Shown here piece after piece: positions 43,170-52,276 of a DNA stretch of 64,000 nucleotides. This stretch comes from CAWEHU01 sp963808965 (GTDB taxonomy: Bacteria > Pseudomonadota > Alphaproteobacteria > Acetobacterales > Acetobacteraceae): NCBI GenBank assembly GCA_963808965.1, contig CAWEHU010000007.1, positions 158,427 to 222,426 on the forward strand. Direction: 5' to 3'. The notes beneath the pieces were generated by a model. It had not been told where the DNA came from. It saw nothing but the letters and a program-made list of their open reading frames with translations, and ran no database searches. Within the stretch, counting starts at the first letter, position 1, and each line of letters starts with the position of its first letter. A program made the position numbers and the translations under genes.

Positions 43170-43659
43170 ATGATCCTTGTCGCCATCGGCGCGAATCTGC
43201 CCGGCCCCGACGGCGCGCCGCCGCTCGATACCTGCCGGCGTGCCGCCGCCGCGCTCGGCCGCTTACCCGGCTATGACTTGCAGGCGCTCTCGAAATGGTA
43301 CGAGACCGCTCCCATTCCGCCTTCCGGGCAGCCGCCCTACGTCAATGGGGTGGCCCGGCTGACCGGCCCCGTCGAGCCCGCGAATCTGCTTGCGCTGCTT
43401 CAATCAATCGAGCGGCGGGAGGGGAGGGTGCGGGGAATCGTGAACGCGCCCCGAACGCTCGATCTCGACATCGTCGCGATCGGTGAGCTGATCCGCACGG
43501 CGCCGGACCCCGTTTTACCGCATCCGCGTGCTCATCTGCGCGCTTTCGGTACTGGTGCCGCTCGCGGATGTCGCGCCGGACTGGGTGCATCCCGTGCTCG
43601 GCCAACCGGTCCGGGCGCTGATCGAGGCGTTGCCGCCACAGCAGATCCGCCCGATTTGA
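43170..43659 (+). CDS. folK: 2-amino-4-hydroxy-6-hydroxymethyldihydropteridine pyrophosphokinase, one frameshift
   Basis: About 162 residues when joined. ILVAIGANLPGPDGAPPLDTC, SKWYETAPIPPSGQPPYVNGVARL, and RTLDLDIVAIGELI with DPVLPHPRAHLRAF are the HPPK signature. An extra base near 43547 breaks the frame; corrected, it reads VLVPLADVAPDWVHPVLGQPV and QQIRPI to a stop at 43659, a normal end for FolK. The enzyme transfers pyrophosphate from ATP to hydroxymethyl-dihydropterin in folate synthesis. Since this step is usually essential, the indel is likely a sequence error. Confidence 0.88.
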
Positions 43660-43751
43660 ATGGCTCCTTTCGCGAGAACCGCCTTGCATCCTCCCCTGGG
43701 CTCGCTTAAATCCGCGGTTCACCCGATCGCCAAAGACCGGAGGCTGAGCGC

Positions 43752-44159
43752 ATGGCGCGCGTCACCGTCGAAGATTGCGTCCAGAAGATTCCCAACCGCT
43801 TCGAGCTGGTCCTGCTCGCGGCGCAGCGGGCCCGTGGCCTGAGCCGCGGCGAGGAACTGACCCTGGATCGCGACAACGACAAGAACCCGGTGGTCGCGCT
43901 CCGCGAAATCGCCGAAGAGACGATCGACCTGCAGCGTGTCGAGCAGGAGCTTATCAAGTCGCTCTCCCGTGCCCCTGAGCCGGAGCCGGCGGACGAAGAG
44001 GTTCTGGACCTGATCCCGACCGACCAGAACATCTTTGGTCTGCAGGACGTCACGGCCGAGGAGGAGGCGGCGAACCTGCCGCTCGAGAACGAGGAGATGT
44101 CGCCCGAGGATCTCGAGGCGGCCATCGAGGCGGAGCTCGGCGGCCGCCCCCGCCGGTAG
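43752..44159 (+). CDS. rpoZ: DNA-directed RNA polymerase omega subunit
   Basis: 135 residues with the standard omega N-terminus MARVTVEDCVQKIPNRFELV, LLAAQRARGLSRGEELTLDRDNDKNPVVALREIAEETI. The long acidic C-terminal extension (EEVLDLIPTDQN, AEEEAANLPLENEEM) is typical of alphaproteobacterial omega. It assists assembly of the beta-prime subunit and is a ppGpp-responsive part of polymerase in proteobacteria. The ppGpp synthetase/hydrolase gene follows 6 bp later. Confidence 0.96.
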   Translation: MARVTVEDCVQKIPNRFELVLLAAQRARGLSRGEELTLDRDNDKNPVVALREIAEETIDLQRVEQELIKSLSRAPEPEPADEEVLDLIPTDQNIFGLQDVTAEEEAANLPLENEEMSPEDLEAAIEAELGGRPRR

Positions 44160-44165
44160 CTCACC

Positions 44166-46472
44166 ATGACAGCGGGCGAGCGCGGACGCGAGTTTCCGGC
44201 CCCCGCCTATGCGCCGCCCGACGGCGCGGCTTCCAGCGCGACCACGGAACCCGCCCCTGCGCCGCCGGTCCGTGCGCCCGGCGCGATCCGGCAATTCGAG
44301 CTCACCGAGAAAGTTCTCGCCTACGATCCGCAGGCCGAGACGGACCTGATCGACGCCGCGTACGTGCTCGCGATGAAAGCGCACGGTTCGCAATGGCGCG
44401 AGAACGGCGATCCCTACATCACCCACCCGCTGGCGGTCGCCGATATCCTGGCCGGCTACCGTCTGGATACCGCGACCATCGTCACCGCCCTGCTGCACGA
44501 CGTGATCGAGGACACGACGGTCACGCTGGCCGACATCAAGGCGAGATTCGGCCCGCGCGTCGCGACGCTGGTGGACGGGGTCACGAAGCTCACCCGGCTG
44601 GAGCTGCAATCCGACAGCACCAAGCAGGCGGAGAATTTCCGCAAGCTCATCCTGGCGATCAGCCGCGACATCCGCGTGCTGCTGGTGAAGCTCGCCGACC
44701 GGCTGCACAACATGCGGACCATCGGCTACGTGCGCGATCCGGAGCGACGGCAGCGCATCTCCCGCGAAACGATGGAGATCTACGCGCCGCTCGCGGAGCG
44801 CATCGGCATGGATGCGCTCAGGACGGAGCTGCAAACCATCGCCTTCGGGCAGCTCGAGCCGGAAGCTTACGAGACGATCCAGGCGCGGCTGAACTATCTT
44901 CGCGGGCAGGGCGCCGACGTCATCGAGGAAGTGCGGGAGGAGCTGAAACAGGTCTGCGAGGAAGCCGGCGTCGCCGTGCTGGAGGTGGCGGGCCGCGAGA
45001 AGTCGCCGTTCTCGATTTGGCAGAAGATGCAGCGGCGGAACGTCGCCTTCGAGCAGCTCTCGGACATCATGGCGTTCCGTCTCGTGGTTCCGACACGCGA
45101 GAGCTGCTATGCCGCGCTCGGGGCCGTGCACGCCGCGTACCCGGTGATCGCGGGCCGGTTCAAGGACTACATATCCACGCCGAAATCCAACGGCTATCAG
45201 TGCCTGCACACGGGCGTGACCTTGCGCGCCCCGCGCAACCAGAAGATCGAGGTGCAGATCCGCACCCCCGATATGGACGACGTCGCCGAAAACGGCGTCG
45301 CCGCGCACTGGGTGTACAAGCACGAGGGCGTCGGCGTGACCGCCAAGGATGTCCAGCATTTCCGCTGGCTCCAGAGCCTGCTCGACATCCTGGACGACGC
45401 CTCCGGGCCGAACGACTTCCTCGATAACGCCAAGCTCGATCTGTACGAGGATCAGGTCTTCTGCTTCACGCCGAGGGGCCAGCTCATCCAGCTTCCGCGC
45501 GGCGCGACGCCTGTCGATTTCGCCTATGCCGTGCACAGCCAGATCGGCGACGCGTGCGTCGGGGCGAAGGTGAACGGACGGCTCATGCCGCTCCGCCACG
45601 AGCTCCAGAACGGCGACCAGGTCGAGATCATGACCGCGCGCGGCGGCACGCCGTCCCCGCAATGGGAGCGCTTCGTCGTCACCGGCAAGGCGCGTGCGCG
45701 CATCCGCCGCTTCGTGCATCAGCAGCAGCGCCAGGCCAATCTCGACTCAGGCCGCTCCACGCTGGCCAAGGCGTTCCGGCAGGAAGGGCTGGACGGTTCC
45801 GAGAAGGTGCTCGAGCCCGCGTTGAAGCCGCTCAAGCAAGCCAGCCTGGACGACCTCTATGTGGCGGTCGGTAGCGGCACGATTGGCCCGAAGGATGTGG
45901 TTCACGCCGCCTATCCGGAGTTGCGCGAGAAGGGACGGGCGCCGCGATTGGTGCCGGGTCTGCCGGCGCGGACCGGCAATCGTGCGTCCGGTCGTGCCGA
46001 CGGCCACGGCATCCCGATCCTCGGGCTGTTGTCCGGCATGACGATCCATTACGCGGGATGTTGCCACCCGCTGCCGGGCGATCGCATCGTCGGCATCGTG
46101 ACGACGGGGAAGGGTGTCACGATCCATACACGGGATTGCCAGACGCTGGAGAGCTTCGCCGCGACGCCCGAGCGATTCATCGACGTCGAGTGGGACTACG
46201 CCGCCATGGGGCAGAAGGGCGGCGGCAAGGAGACCCACACTGGCCGCATCAGCGTCATCGCCGCGAACGCGCCTGGGACGCTCGCCAATCTGACGAACGC
46301 CGTCGCCAAATACGACGGGGCGATCAACAATCTGAAGATCCTCAATCGCCAGCAGGATTTTTTCGAGATCCTGGTGGATGTGGAGGTGCGGGATCTCCGG
46401 CATCTCTCCACCGTGATCGCCGGCCTGCGCGGCGCGGCCGGGATCACGCAGGTCGAACGCGCGCGGGCCTGA
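44166..46472 (+). CDS. rsh: Bifunctional (p)ppGpp synthetase/hydrolase, RelA/SpoT homologue
   Basis: 768 residues in one unbroken frame. HD hydrolase domain: HGSQWRENGDPYITHPLAV, LLHDVIEDTTVT (HDxxED intact) and KLADRLHNMRT. Synthetase domain: LSDIMAFRLVVPTRESCYAALG, FKDYISTPKSNGYQCLHT, KIEVQIRTPDM. TGS domain at about residues 430-490 (FCFTPRGQLIQLPRGATPVDFAYAVHS), then a helical part and the zinc-finger-like GCCHPLPGDRIVGI, then a C-terminal ACT domain (TGRISVIAANAPGTLANLTNA). Both catalytic sites look functional. Single Rsh beside rpoZ is the rule in alphaproteobacteria. Confidence 0.97.
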   Translation: MTAGERGREFPAPAYAPPDGAASSATTEPAPAPPVRAPGAIRQFELTEKVLAYDPQAETDLIDAAYVLAMKAHGSQWRENGDPYITHPLAVADILAGYRLDTATIVTALLHDVIEDTTVTLADIKARFGPRVATLVDGVTKLTRLELQSDSTKQAENFRKLILAISRDIRVLLVKLADRLHNMRTIGYVRDPERRQRISRETMEIYAPLAERIGMDALRTELQTIAFGQLEPEAYETIQARLNYLRGQGADVIEEVREELKQVCEEAGVAVLEVAGREKSPFSIWQKMQRRNVAFEQLSDIMAFRLVVPTRESCYAALGAVHAAYPVIAGRFKDYISTPKSNGYQCLHTGVTLRAPRNQKIEVQIRTPDMDDVAENGVAAHWVYKHEGVGVTAKDVQHFRWLQSLLDILDDASGPNDFLDNAKLDLYEDQVFCFTPRGQLIQLPRGATPVDFAYAVHSQIGDACVGAKVNGRLMPLRHELQNGDQVEIMTARGGTPSPQWERFVVTGKARARIRRFVHQQQRQANLDSGRSTLAKAFRQEGLDGSEKVLEPALKPLKQASLDDLYVAVGSGTIGPKDVVHAAYPELREKGRAPRLVPGLPARTGNRASGRADGHGIPILGLLSGMTIHYAGCCHPLPGDRIVGIVTTGKGVTIHTRDCQTLESFAATPERFIDVEWDYAAMGQKGGGKETHTGRISVIAANAPGTLANLTNAVAKYDGAINNLKILNRQQDFFEILVDVEVRDLRHLSTVIAGLRGAAGITQVERARA

Positions 46473-46503
46473 CGTTCCCGCCGGTCATCGGGGTGCATCG
46501 CGC

Positions 46504-46908
46504 GTGATCCTCGGTCTCGGTTCCGACATCTGCGACATCCGCCGGATCGAGCGGGTCATGGCCCGGCATGGCGACCGCTTTCTCGAGCGGGTCTTCACCG
46601 AGACGGAACGCGCCAAGGCGCTCCGCCGCACGGAGGCTTTGCACGCTCCCACCTTCGCCAAGCGCTTCGCGGCGAAGGAGGCCGCCGCCAAGGCGCTCGG
46701 TACCGGGTTTCGCGCCGGGGTGTTTCATTCCGATCTCGGGGTGGTCAACTTGCCCTCGGGTCAGCCGACCTTGCGGATGACTGGCGGCGCCGCTGCGCGC
46801 CTCGCCGCGATCACGCCCGCCGGGAGGCGAGCCGTGATCGCGCTGACGATGACCGACGAATATCCGTACGCCTACGCGCAGGTCATCATATCGGCGGTGG
46901 CGGGGTAA
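46504..46908 (+). CDS. acpS: Holo-[acyl-carrier-protein] synthase
   Basis: 134 residues from GTG 46504. Motifs ILGLGSDICDIRRIERVM and FAKRFAAKEAAAKALGTGF carry the metal- and CoA-binding Asp and Glu. It transfers 4'-phosphopantetheine from CoA to apo-ACP. In this order (rsh, acpS, lepB, rnc, era) the genes usually form a block in alphaproteobacteria; here a PEP-CTERM gene on the opposite strand intervenes before lepB. Confidence 0.95.
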   Translation: MILGLGSDICDIRRIERVMARHGDRFLERVFTETERAKALRRTEALHAPTFAKRFAAKEAAAKALGTGFRAGVFHSDLGVVNLPSGQPTLRMTGGAAARLAAITPAGRRAVIALTMTDEYPYAYAQVIISAVAG

Positions 46909-46942
46909 GACCGGCGGTCTACCCCGCCGCCTCGCAGAGCCG

Positions 46943-47975
46943 TTAGGACTTGTTTCGCTGACGCCAGGTGTAGCCCAACCCCATCACCAGCAGCGCGGGC
47001 ACAATGGCAAGCGCGAGCGTGGAAGGCTCGGGTACCGCCGTCCTCACCAGCAAGCCGTGCGTATTGCCGCCGGCATCCACATAGAAGCCGGTGAACTGGC
47101 CGAGGTCATTGAGGCCGTTGAGCGTCGTACCTCCGGGGCCGTTCGGGGCGTCCACGGTCGTGAAGCTATTGAGAGCGATATTGTAGATGAAGCCGTGCAG
47201 CAAACCGTTCGCGTCCGCATAGACTCCGTCGGCCAGCCCGGTGTTGTTCAGGCCGAGGATCATCGTCGAGACGCCGTTCGGATCCTGCACGTTGGTCAGC
47301 GTGTTGCCGCTCAGGATGAAGCCAAGGGTAGCGTTACTTGCGTTGGTGTAGAAGCCGGCGACAGTGCCCGCATCATTGATTCCAGCCGCCGTGACCGCCA
47401 AAGCGCCCGCGATATTGACCGGCGAAAACGCGTTGGTGGCGATGTTGTACGTATCGCCATGCGTGACCCCGTTCGCGTCGATATAGAAGCCGGCGGCCAC
47501 GTTGTTGTTGTTGACCGCGAGGAGCTGATTCACCACGACGCCGTTGGAAGTCGCCGGTGTTCGGATTGTTGACGTTGGTGAAGGTGCCGCCGACGTTGAC
47601 GAAACCGAAATTGTTGTTGACCATGTTGGCGTTGTTCTGGTCGGACCAGAATCCGACGGTCACGCCGTTGTTGTTGATCCCGGTAACCTGGGTCTGCACT
47701 GAGCCGGGGTAATTCTCGTTGGTATAATTCGCCTGTCCGTAGGGTGGGGCCAATGTGTAGCCCTTGTTCGGATGTCCGGCGGCCCCGCTGCCGAAATAGC
47801 CCGCGATCAGTCCTGCGTTGTTGATGCCAAGGAGCTGGTTGAAAGTGGGGTCGGTGGCGTTATCGAGCGTTTGGAAGGTGAACGATGCTGCGTCGGCGTG
47901 TCTCGGCAATGCGATCGCGCCGGCTGCGGCCACCGCCAAGGAGCATGACAAGAGGTATCGCAAGGTCTTCTGCAT
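46943..47975 (-). CDS. PEP-CTERM protein with HAF-type extracellular repeats, one frameshift
   Basis: About 343 residues when joined; start ATG 47975 (MQKTLRYLLSCSLAVAAAGA, a signal peptide). The body is a series of about 45-residue repeats with cores such as GINNAGLIAGYFGS, GINNNGVTVGFWSD, AAGINDAGTVAGFYTN and GLNDLGQFTGFYVDA, the HAF/beta-propeller-like pattern. The frame breaks near 47555; dropping one G joins NPNT to TSNGVVVNQLLAVN. The C-terminal tag is VPEPSTLALAIVPALLVMGL and ends RQRNKS. An exported repeat protein, probably cell-surface; no enzymatic motif. Confidence 0.82.
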
Positions 47976-48390
47976 TTGGCTTACCCCATCTTGGTTGTAG
48001 GCGAAGGGTTCCTTATGCAACATGGATGCCATGGTCTAAGTGCCTGGAACTACAATGTTTTCGCCCAGGCTTGAACGCAAGCCGTAAGGGCTCCCGACCG
48101 CGGTAAAAAGGAAAAGGTAAATTTTCCCCCATCGAAATCGCGTGGAGGATTAGAATCTCGTCGCGATGAGATGTCTTGGCTGCAGCAAACGGACGAAATC
48201 GGCTCGGTTCCTTGGACCTTCCGGGATCCATCCGTAAAAAATCCCGACAACAGGGCCGGAAATTAGTCGCCCGACGTCCGAGACCTGCGAATCTGCGGCC
48301 TGCGGGAGGTTTCGGAGCACTTTCTTGACAGCCCCGCCCCCCCTGGGCTTGATCCCGCCGCAATCTGGAGCGGAAGGCTCTCACTCTTTC
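47976..48390. other. Intergenic region upstream of lepB and the divergent PEP-CTERM gene
   Basis: No gene is seen. A TTGACA at 48325-48330 with CTTGAT 17 bp downstream is a possible sigma-70 promoter for lepB, though the -10 match is poor. No sigma-54 motif of the kind seen at 40.7 kb was found on the minus strand for the PEP-CTERM gene. Confidence 0.35.
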
Positions 48391-49143
48391 ATGGCGACCA
48401 CCCGTGCCAAGCGTAAATCGAGCGGTCTGCTCGAGAACGTCAAGACGATCGTCTATGCCGGCCTGATCGCGGTCGCCATTCGGACCTTCCTTTTCGAGCC
48501 GTTCAACATTCCCTCGGGCAGCATGATTCCGACGCTGCTGGTCGGCGACTACCTGTTCGTCTCGAAATACAGCTACGGCTACTCGCGCTTCTCCTTCCCG
48601 TTCTCGCCGGATCTCTTTTCGGGCCGTATCTTCGGTGCGCCCCCGCATCGGGGTGACGTCGTCGTGTTCAAGCTCCCGTCCGACAACTCGACCGACTATA
48701 TCAAGCGCATCATCGGCTTGCCGGGCGACAAGGTGCAGATGAAGGCCGGGCAGCTCTATATCAACGGCCAGCAGGTTCAGCGGCAGCCGGCCGGGGATTG
48801 CGTCGCCGACGACAACGGCATCCGCATGGTGCAGAAACGCTTCCAGGAGATTCTGCCCGGTGGCGTGCGCCATTACATCTGCAAGGCGACCGATGAGGGG
48901 TTCGCCAACAACACGCCCGAATATCTCGTCCCGCCGGACCGGGTGTTCGCGATGGGCGACAACCGCGACAATAGCCTGGACAGCCGGTTCATGGATCGCG
49001 GCGTCGGGTTCGTCCCGGAAGAGAATTTGGTTGGCCGCGCCGAATTCATCTTCTTCAGCATCGAGGCCGACTATCCGTGGTGGCAGTTCTGGCAATGGCC
49101 GCTCGAGATCCGCTGGGGCCGTATCGGCATGGGAATCCACTGA
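48391..49143 (+). CDS. lepB: Signal peptidase I
   Basis: 250 residues from ATG 48391 (MATTRAKRKSSGLLENVKT). One N-terminal membrane helix (TIVYAGLIAVAIRTFLF) precedes the catalytic Ser in FNIPSGSMIPTLLVGDYLFV. The general-base Lys is in STDYIKRIIGLPGDKVQM, and VFAMGDNRDNSLDSRFMDRGVGFVP is the conserved box E region. It removes signal peptides at the inner membrane. Followed 8 bp later by rnc. Confidence 0.96.
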   Translation: MATTRAKRKSSGLLENVKTIVYAGLIAVAIRTFLFEPFNIPSGSMIPTLLVGDYLFVSKYSYGYSRFSFPFSPDLFSGRIFGAPPHRGDVVVFKLPSDNSTDYIKRIIGLPGDKVQMKAGQLYINGQQVQRQPAGDCVADDNGIRMVQKRFQEILPGGVRHYICKATDEGFANNTPEYLVPPDRVFAMGDNRDNSLDSRFMDRGVGFVPEENLVGRAEFIFFSIEADYPWWQFWQWPLEIRWGRIGMGIH

Positions 49144-49150
49144 ACCGGCA

Positions 49151-49831
49151 TTGACCCCTGCGTTCGAAACCATCCTCGGCCATGTCTTCGCGCGACCGGA
49201 GCTGTTGCAGGAGGCCCTGACTCATCGCTCGGCGCTACACGGCCGGCCCAAGGGCGCGAAAGCCGCTTCGTCCAACGAGCGGCTCGAATTCGTGGGCGAC
49301 CGCGTTCTCGGCCTGCTGGTGGCCGAGTGGCTCGCCGAGCGCTTTCCGCGGGAGAACGAAGGAGAACTCGGCCGCAGGCTGGCGCAACTCGTCTCGCAAC
49401 CGGTGCTGGCCACGGTCGCCGAAGAGATCGGGCTCGGCGCCGCCCTTTCGGTCGCACCGGGCGAGGCGCGCGCCGGGGTGAAGCAACGCGCGACGGTGCT
49501 GGCCGATGCGCTGGAGGCGGCCCTCGGCGCGCTCTATCTGGACGGCGGGCTCGACAAGGCCCGCGCCTTCGTGCGCCGCGCATGGGACGGGAAAATGACC
49601 GCGCAGGCCGATCCGCCGAAGGACTCGAAGACCGGCTTGCAGGAATGGGCGCAGGCTCGCGGCCTTCCGCTGCCCGCGTACGAGGTCGCCTCCCGCGACG
49701 GGCCGCCCCATGCGCCGATGTTCGCGATCACCGTAGCCGTGGGTGGGGTGCAGGGGACCGGGATCGCGGGCTCGAAACGTGCGGCGGAACAGGCGGCCGC
49801 GGCCGACCTGCTGGCCAAGCTTTCGGCATGA
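49151..49831 (+). CDS. rnc: Ribonuclease III
   Basis: 226 residues from TTG 49151 (TTG-ACC-CCT-GCG-TTC), the only start between the lepB stop and the conserved domain. Catalytic domain: ARPELLQEALTHRSALHG, signature SNERLEFVGDRVLGLLVAEWLAERFP, and LADALEAALGALYLDGGLDKA with the second acidic cluster. C-terminal dsRBD: DSKTGLQEWAQARGLPLPAYEV and GIAGSKRAAEQAAAADLL. It cleaves double-stranded RNA in rRNA and mRNA processing. The era ATG overlaps its stop. Confidence 0.95.
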   Translation: MTPAFETILGHVFARPELLQEALTHRSALHGRPKGAKAASSNERLEFVGDRVLGLLVAEWLAERFPRENEGELGRRLAQLVSQPVLATVAEEIGLGAALSVAPGEARAGVKQRATVLADALEAALGALYLDGGLDKARAFVRRAWDGKMTAQADPPKDSKTGLQEWAQARGLPLPAYEVASRDGPPHAPMFAITVAVGGVQGTGIAGSKRAAEQAAAADLLAKLSA

Positions 49832-50721
49832 GCACGCGCTGCGGCTTCGCCGCGATCGTGGGCGCGCCGAACGCCGGCAAGTCCACGCTGCTGAACCGGC
49901 TCACCGGCGCGAAGCTTTCGATCGTGACACCGAAGGCGCAGACGACGCGCTTTCGCGTGCTCGGGGTGCTGATGCGGGGCGAGAGCCAGATCCTGCTCGT
50001 CGACACGCCCGGCATCTTCCGTCCGCGCCGGCGGCTCGACCGGGCGATGGTGGCGGCGGCTTGGACCGGGGCGCAGGACGCCGATGTTGTGTTGCTGCTG
50101 GTGGATGCGAAAGCAGGGGCAACCGAGGGGGTTCGTGCGATCGCGGGCAAGTTGCGCGAGTCGGGCCGGCGCGCGTGGCTGGTGCTGAACAAGATCGACC
50201 TCGTCGCGGCTCCGAAACTGCTGCCGCTCACCGCCGCGCTGGCCGCGCTCGCGCCGTTCGAGCAGACTTTCATGGTAAGCGCCGCGACCGGCGACGGGCT
50301 GGACCGCTTGCAGGACGCGCTCGCCGCCGCGATGCCGGAGGGGCCGTATCTCTATCCGCAAGACGACCTCACCGATCTGCCGGACCGGCTGCTCGCGGCC
50401 GAGATCGTACGCGAGCAGGTCTTTTTGCAGACCCACGAGGAGGTGCCGTACGCGGCGACCGTGGAGACGGAAAGCTGGCAGGAGCGGCGCGACGGCTCGG
50501 TGCGGATCGAGGCGACGATCTATGTCGCGCGCCCGGGCCACAAGGCGATCCTGATCGGCGAGAAGGGCGCCCGCGTGCGCGAGATCGGCGCCCGCGCGCG
50601 GGCGGAGTTGGCGTCGCTGCTGGAGCGCCCGGTGCATTTGTTCCTGAACGTAAAGGAGCGCCCCGGCTGGGATGAGGAGCGCGCGCGGTTGAGGGCGATT
50701 GGGTTGGAGGATACGGAGTAG
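49828..50721 (+). CDS. era: GTPase Era
   Basis: 297 residues. G1 GAPNAGKSTLLNRLTGAKLSI, G3 VDTPGIF, G4 LNKIDLV and G5 SAATGDGLDRL are intact, followed by a C-terminal KH domain (ILIGEKGARVREIGARARAELASLLERPVHLFLNVK). It binds 16S rRNA and acts in 30S maturation. Its ATG overlaps the rnc stop (ATGA), the conserved rnc-era arrangement. Confidence 0.97.
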   Translation: MSTRCGFAAIVGAPNAGKSTLLNRLTGAKLSIVTPKAQTTRFRVLGVLMRGESQILLVDTPGIFRPRRRLDRAMVAAAWTGAQDADVVLLLVDAKAGATEGVRAIAGKLRESGRRAWLVLNKIDLVAAPKLLPLTAALAALAPFEQTFMVSAATGDGLDRLQDALAAAMPEGPYLYPQDDLTDLPDRLLAAEIVREQVFLQTHEEVPYAATVETESWQERRDGSVRIEATIYVARPGHKAILIGEKGARVREIGARARAELASLLERPVHLFLNVKERPGWDEERARLRAIGLEDTE

Positions 50722-50758
50722 CGCTATGGTGCCCAGCACGTGCTGCCGGCGGAGAGAA

Positions 50759-51508
50759 TCACTCCTTCCGGAGACGTGCGATCAACTCCATGGCGGCGGC
50801 GGGTGCGCGGTGCTTGGCGCCGGAGATGACATAGGCGAACACCTCGCCTTTTGCTGAATTTGCGAGACTCCGCAATCGCGTGGCCCAGTCATCGAGTGCG
50901 GTAGGGGGATAGCCTGCGGGTTCCGCGTCCACAGTTCCTTGCAGGCGCAGATAAACATGATCCGCCGTGGGCTCCGTGCACGGTTTGACGCCGGGCTTGT
51001 CGAGCATGACAAGTGCCATGTTGCGCTCGCTGAGCAGCGTGAGTGCGGCATCGGTGAGGAAGCTCTCGTGCTCCGCTTCAAGTGCGTGGCGCAGCGGCAA
51101 GCCGTCCAGCGTCGGCGGCAGCAGATCGAGGAAGCGGGCGAGCGCGTCGGGGTCGAAGCGCCTTCGCGCGGGGAGCTGCCATAGGATCGGACCGAGCTTG
51201 TCGCCGAGTTCGGTCAGCCCCGAACCGAGAAAGCGCGCGACGGCAGGTTTCGCCTCCTCGGCATCCGTGCGTTGCGCGGCGGCGCGCGCCGCCTTGACCG
51301 CGAACACGAAGCCCTCGGGCGTGCCGTCGCGCCAGTTGCGGAAAGTTTTGGCGCTCTGGGTTCGATAGAAGGTGGCGTTGATCTCGATCGAGGTCAGGCG
51401 CGCGGCGGCATAACCAAGTTGGTCGGCCTTGCGCAGCCCGTCCGGATAGAACAAGCCGCGCCAGGGCGCGAAATCCCAACCGCCGATCCCGACCCGGACC
51501 GTGCTCAC
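50759..51508 (-). CDS. DUF72 family protein
   Basis: 249 residues from GTG 51508 (VRVGIGGWDFAPWRGLFYPDG). Typical DUF72 segments are LTSIEINATFYRTQSAKTFRNWRDGTPEGFVFAVKA, LGPILWQLPARRRFDPDALARFLDLLP, and YLRLQGT near the C-terminus. The family has a TIM-barrel fold related to xylose-isomerase-like proteins; function is unknown. The start abuts, by one base, the stop of a small hypothetical gene on the same strand. Confidence 0.9.
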   Translation of the reverse strand: MSTVRVGIGGWDFAPWRGLFYPDGLRKADQLGYAAARLTSIEINATFYRTQSAKTFRNWRDGTPEGFVFAVKAARAAAQRTDAEEAKPAVARFLGSGLTELGDKLGPILWQLPARRRFDPDALARFLDLLPPTLDGLPLRHALEAEHESFLTDAALTLLSERNMALVMLDKPGVKPCTEPTADHVYLRLQGTVDAEPAGYPPTALDDWATRLRSLANSAKGEVFAYVISGAKHRAPAAAMELIARLRKE

Positions 51509-51778
51509 CTATCCCGCACGGTTATCGGCGAGAGCGAGCAGGCGCTCGGTCTCTTGTAGAATGGACGCGGCAAGTGCCTCGCCGTGTGTGCCAACTCGGC
51601 GAGCAAGCCCTAGAGCGCGAAGCTCCTCGGCCATTGCTTCGGCGGCATCGGCCCAAGGGGTGTGTTCGGCGGCGCGCAAGCGTGCGAGCAGACCCTGGAG
51701 CTCGCTCAACGGATCGCGCTCAGGTTCCGGTTCTGGCTCGGGGGCGAACAGGTCTCGCTGGGGCCCGAATCGGATCAT
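51509..51778 (-). CDS. Small hypothetical protein upstream of the DUF72 gene
   Basis: 89 residues from ATG 51778 (MIRFGPQRDLFAPEPEPEPE). A Pro-Glu repeat is followed by a helical segment DPLSELQGLLARLRAAEHTPWADAAEAMAEELRALGLARR and HGEALAASILQETERLL. No membrane segment, signal or known domain. It ends exactly where the DUF72 gene starts, so the two probably form a transcript. The longer frame reaching 51997 reads antisense-like and was not used. Confidence 0.58.
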   Translation of the reverse strand: MIRFGPQRDLFAPEPEPEPERDPLSELQGLLARLRAAEHTPWADAAEAMAEELRALGLARRVGTHGEALAASILQETERLLALADNRAG

Positions 51779-52276
51779 GCCCCATGATAGCCGTGCGCGG
51801 GTGGGTTGTGGAGTGTCCCCGCGCGTGGCGCTTAAGGCCCATGAGCCGACACGTCTTGTCACACTACCTCGCCGAAATTGCCCGGAACCATGCCACCGGG
51901 TTTGGCACCGGGGGAGATCAGCGACTGCGGGCGCTCTGACCGGAGCTCTCAGCGCAATAGGCGAAAGACTGAAGCCGCGCGTCTTTGCGGTTTCCAATCT
52001 GAAAAAACGGGTGCGGGTTTGCCTGACATGGGCCTGTTTGGCGGAGCCGGTGTCATTGCGTTGGACGATTGGCCGAAAGCCCGCCCGCCGGAACGGGGTG
52101 TGGTGGAGGTCGATGACCTCCGCCCGGGCGAGTTATCTGATGGCGACGCCGCGGCGCGGTGGGCTGAGAGTGCCTACAGCGTTGGGCGTTTGGCTGAGCT
52201 GGTTAGCTAGACTAGAATAGCGAGAACGTCGATTCGACATCCCCATCGCTTCTTGCGAGAGAGTGAGGCACCCAAC
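51779..52276. other. Region of uncertain coding content at the edge of the accessory island
   Basis: A plus-strand frame at 52028-52210 (60 residues, MGLFGGAGVIALDDWPKARP ... AESAYSVGRLAELVS) has fair codon bias but no homologue I recognise and no strong ribosome-binding site. The rest shows only conflicting short frames. Base composition starts to drop toward the right, where the lower-GC genes begin. Confidence 0.35.

Noticed and set aside
43719..45719. A 666-codon minus-strand frame opposite rpoZ and rsh
   Set aside because: Codon-bias shadow; the opposite strand encodes two conserved proteins with all motifs.
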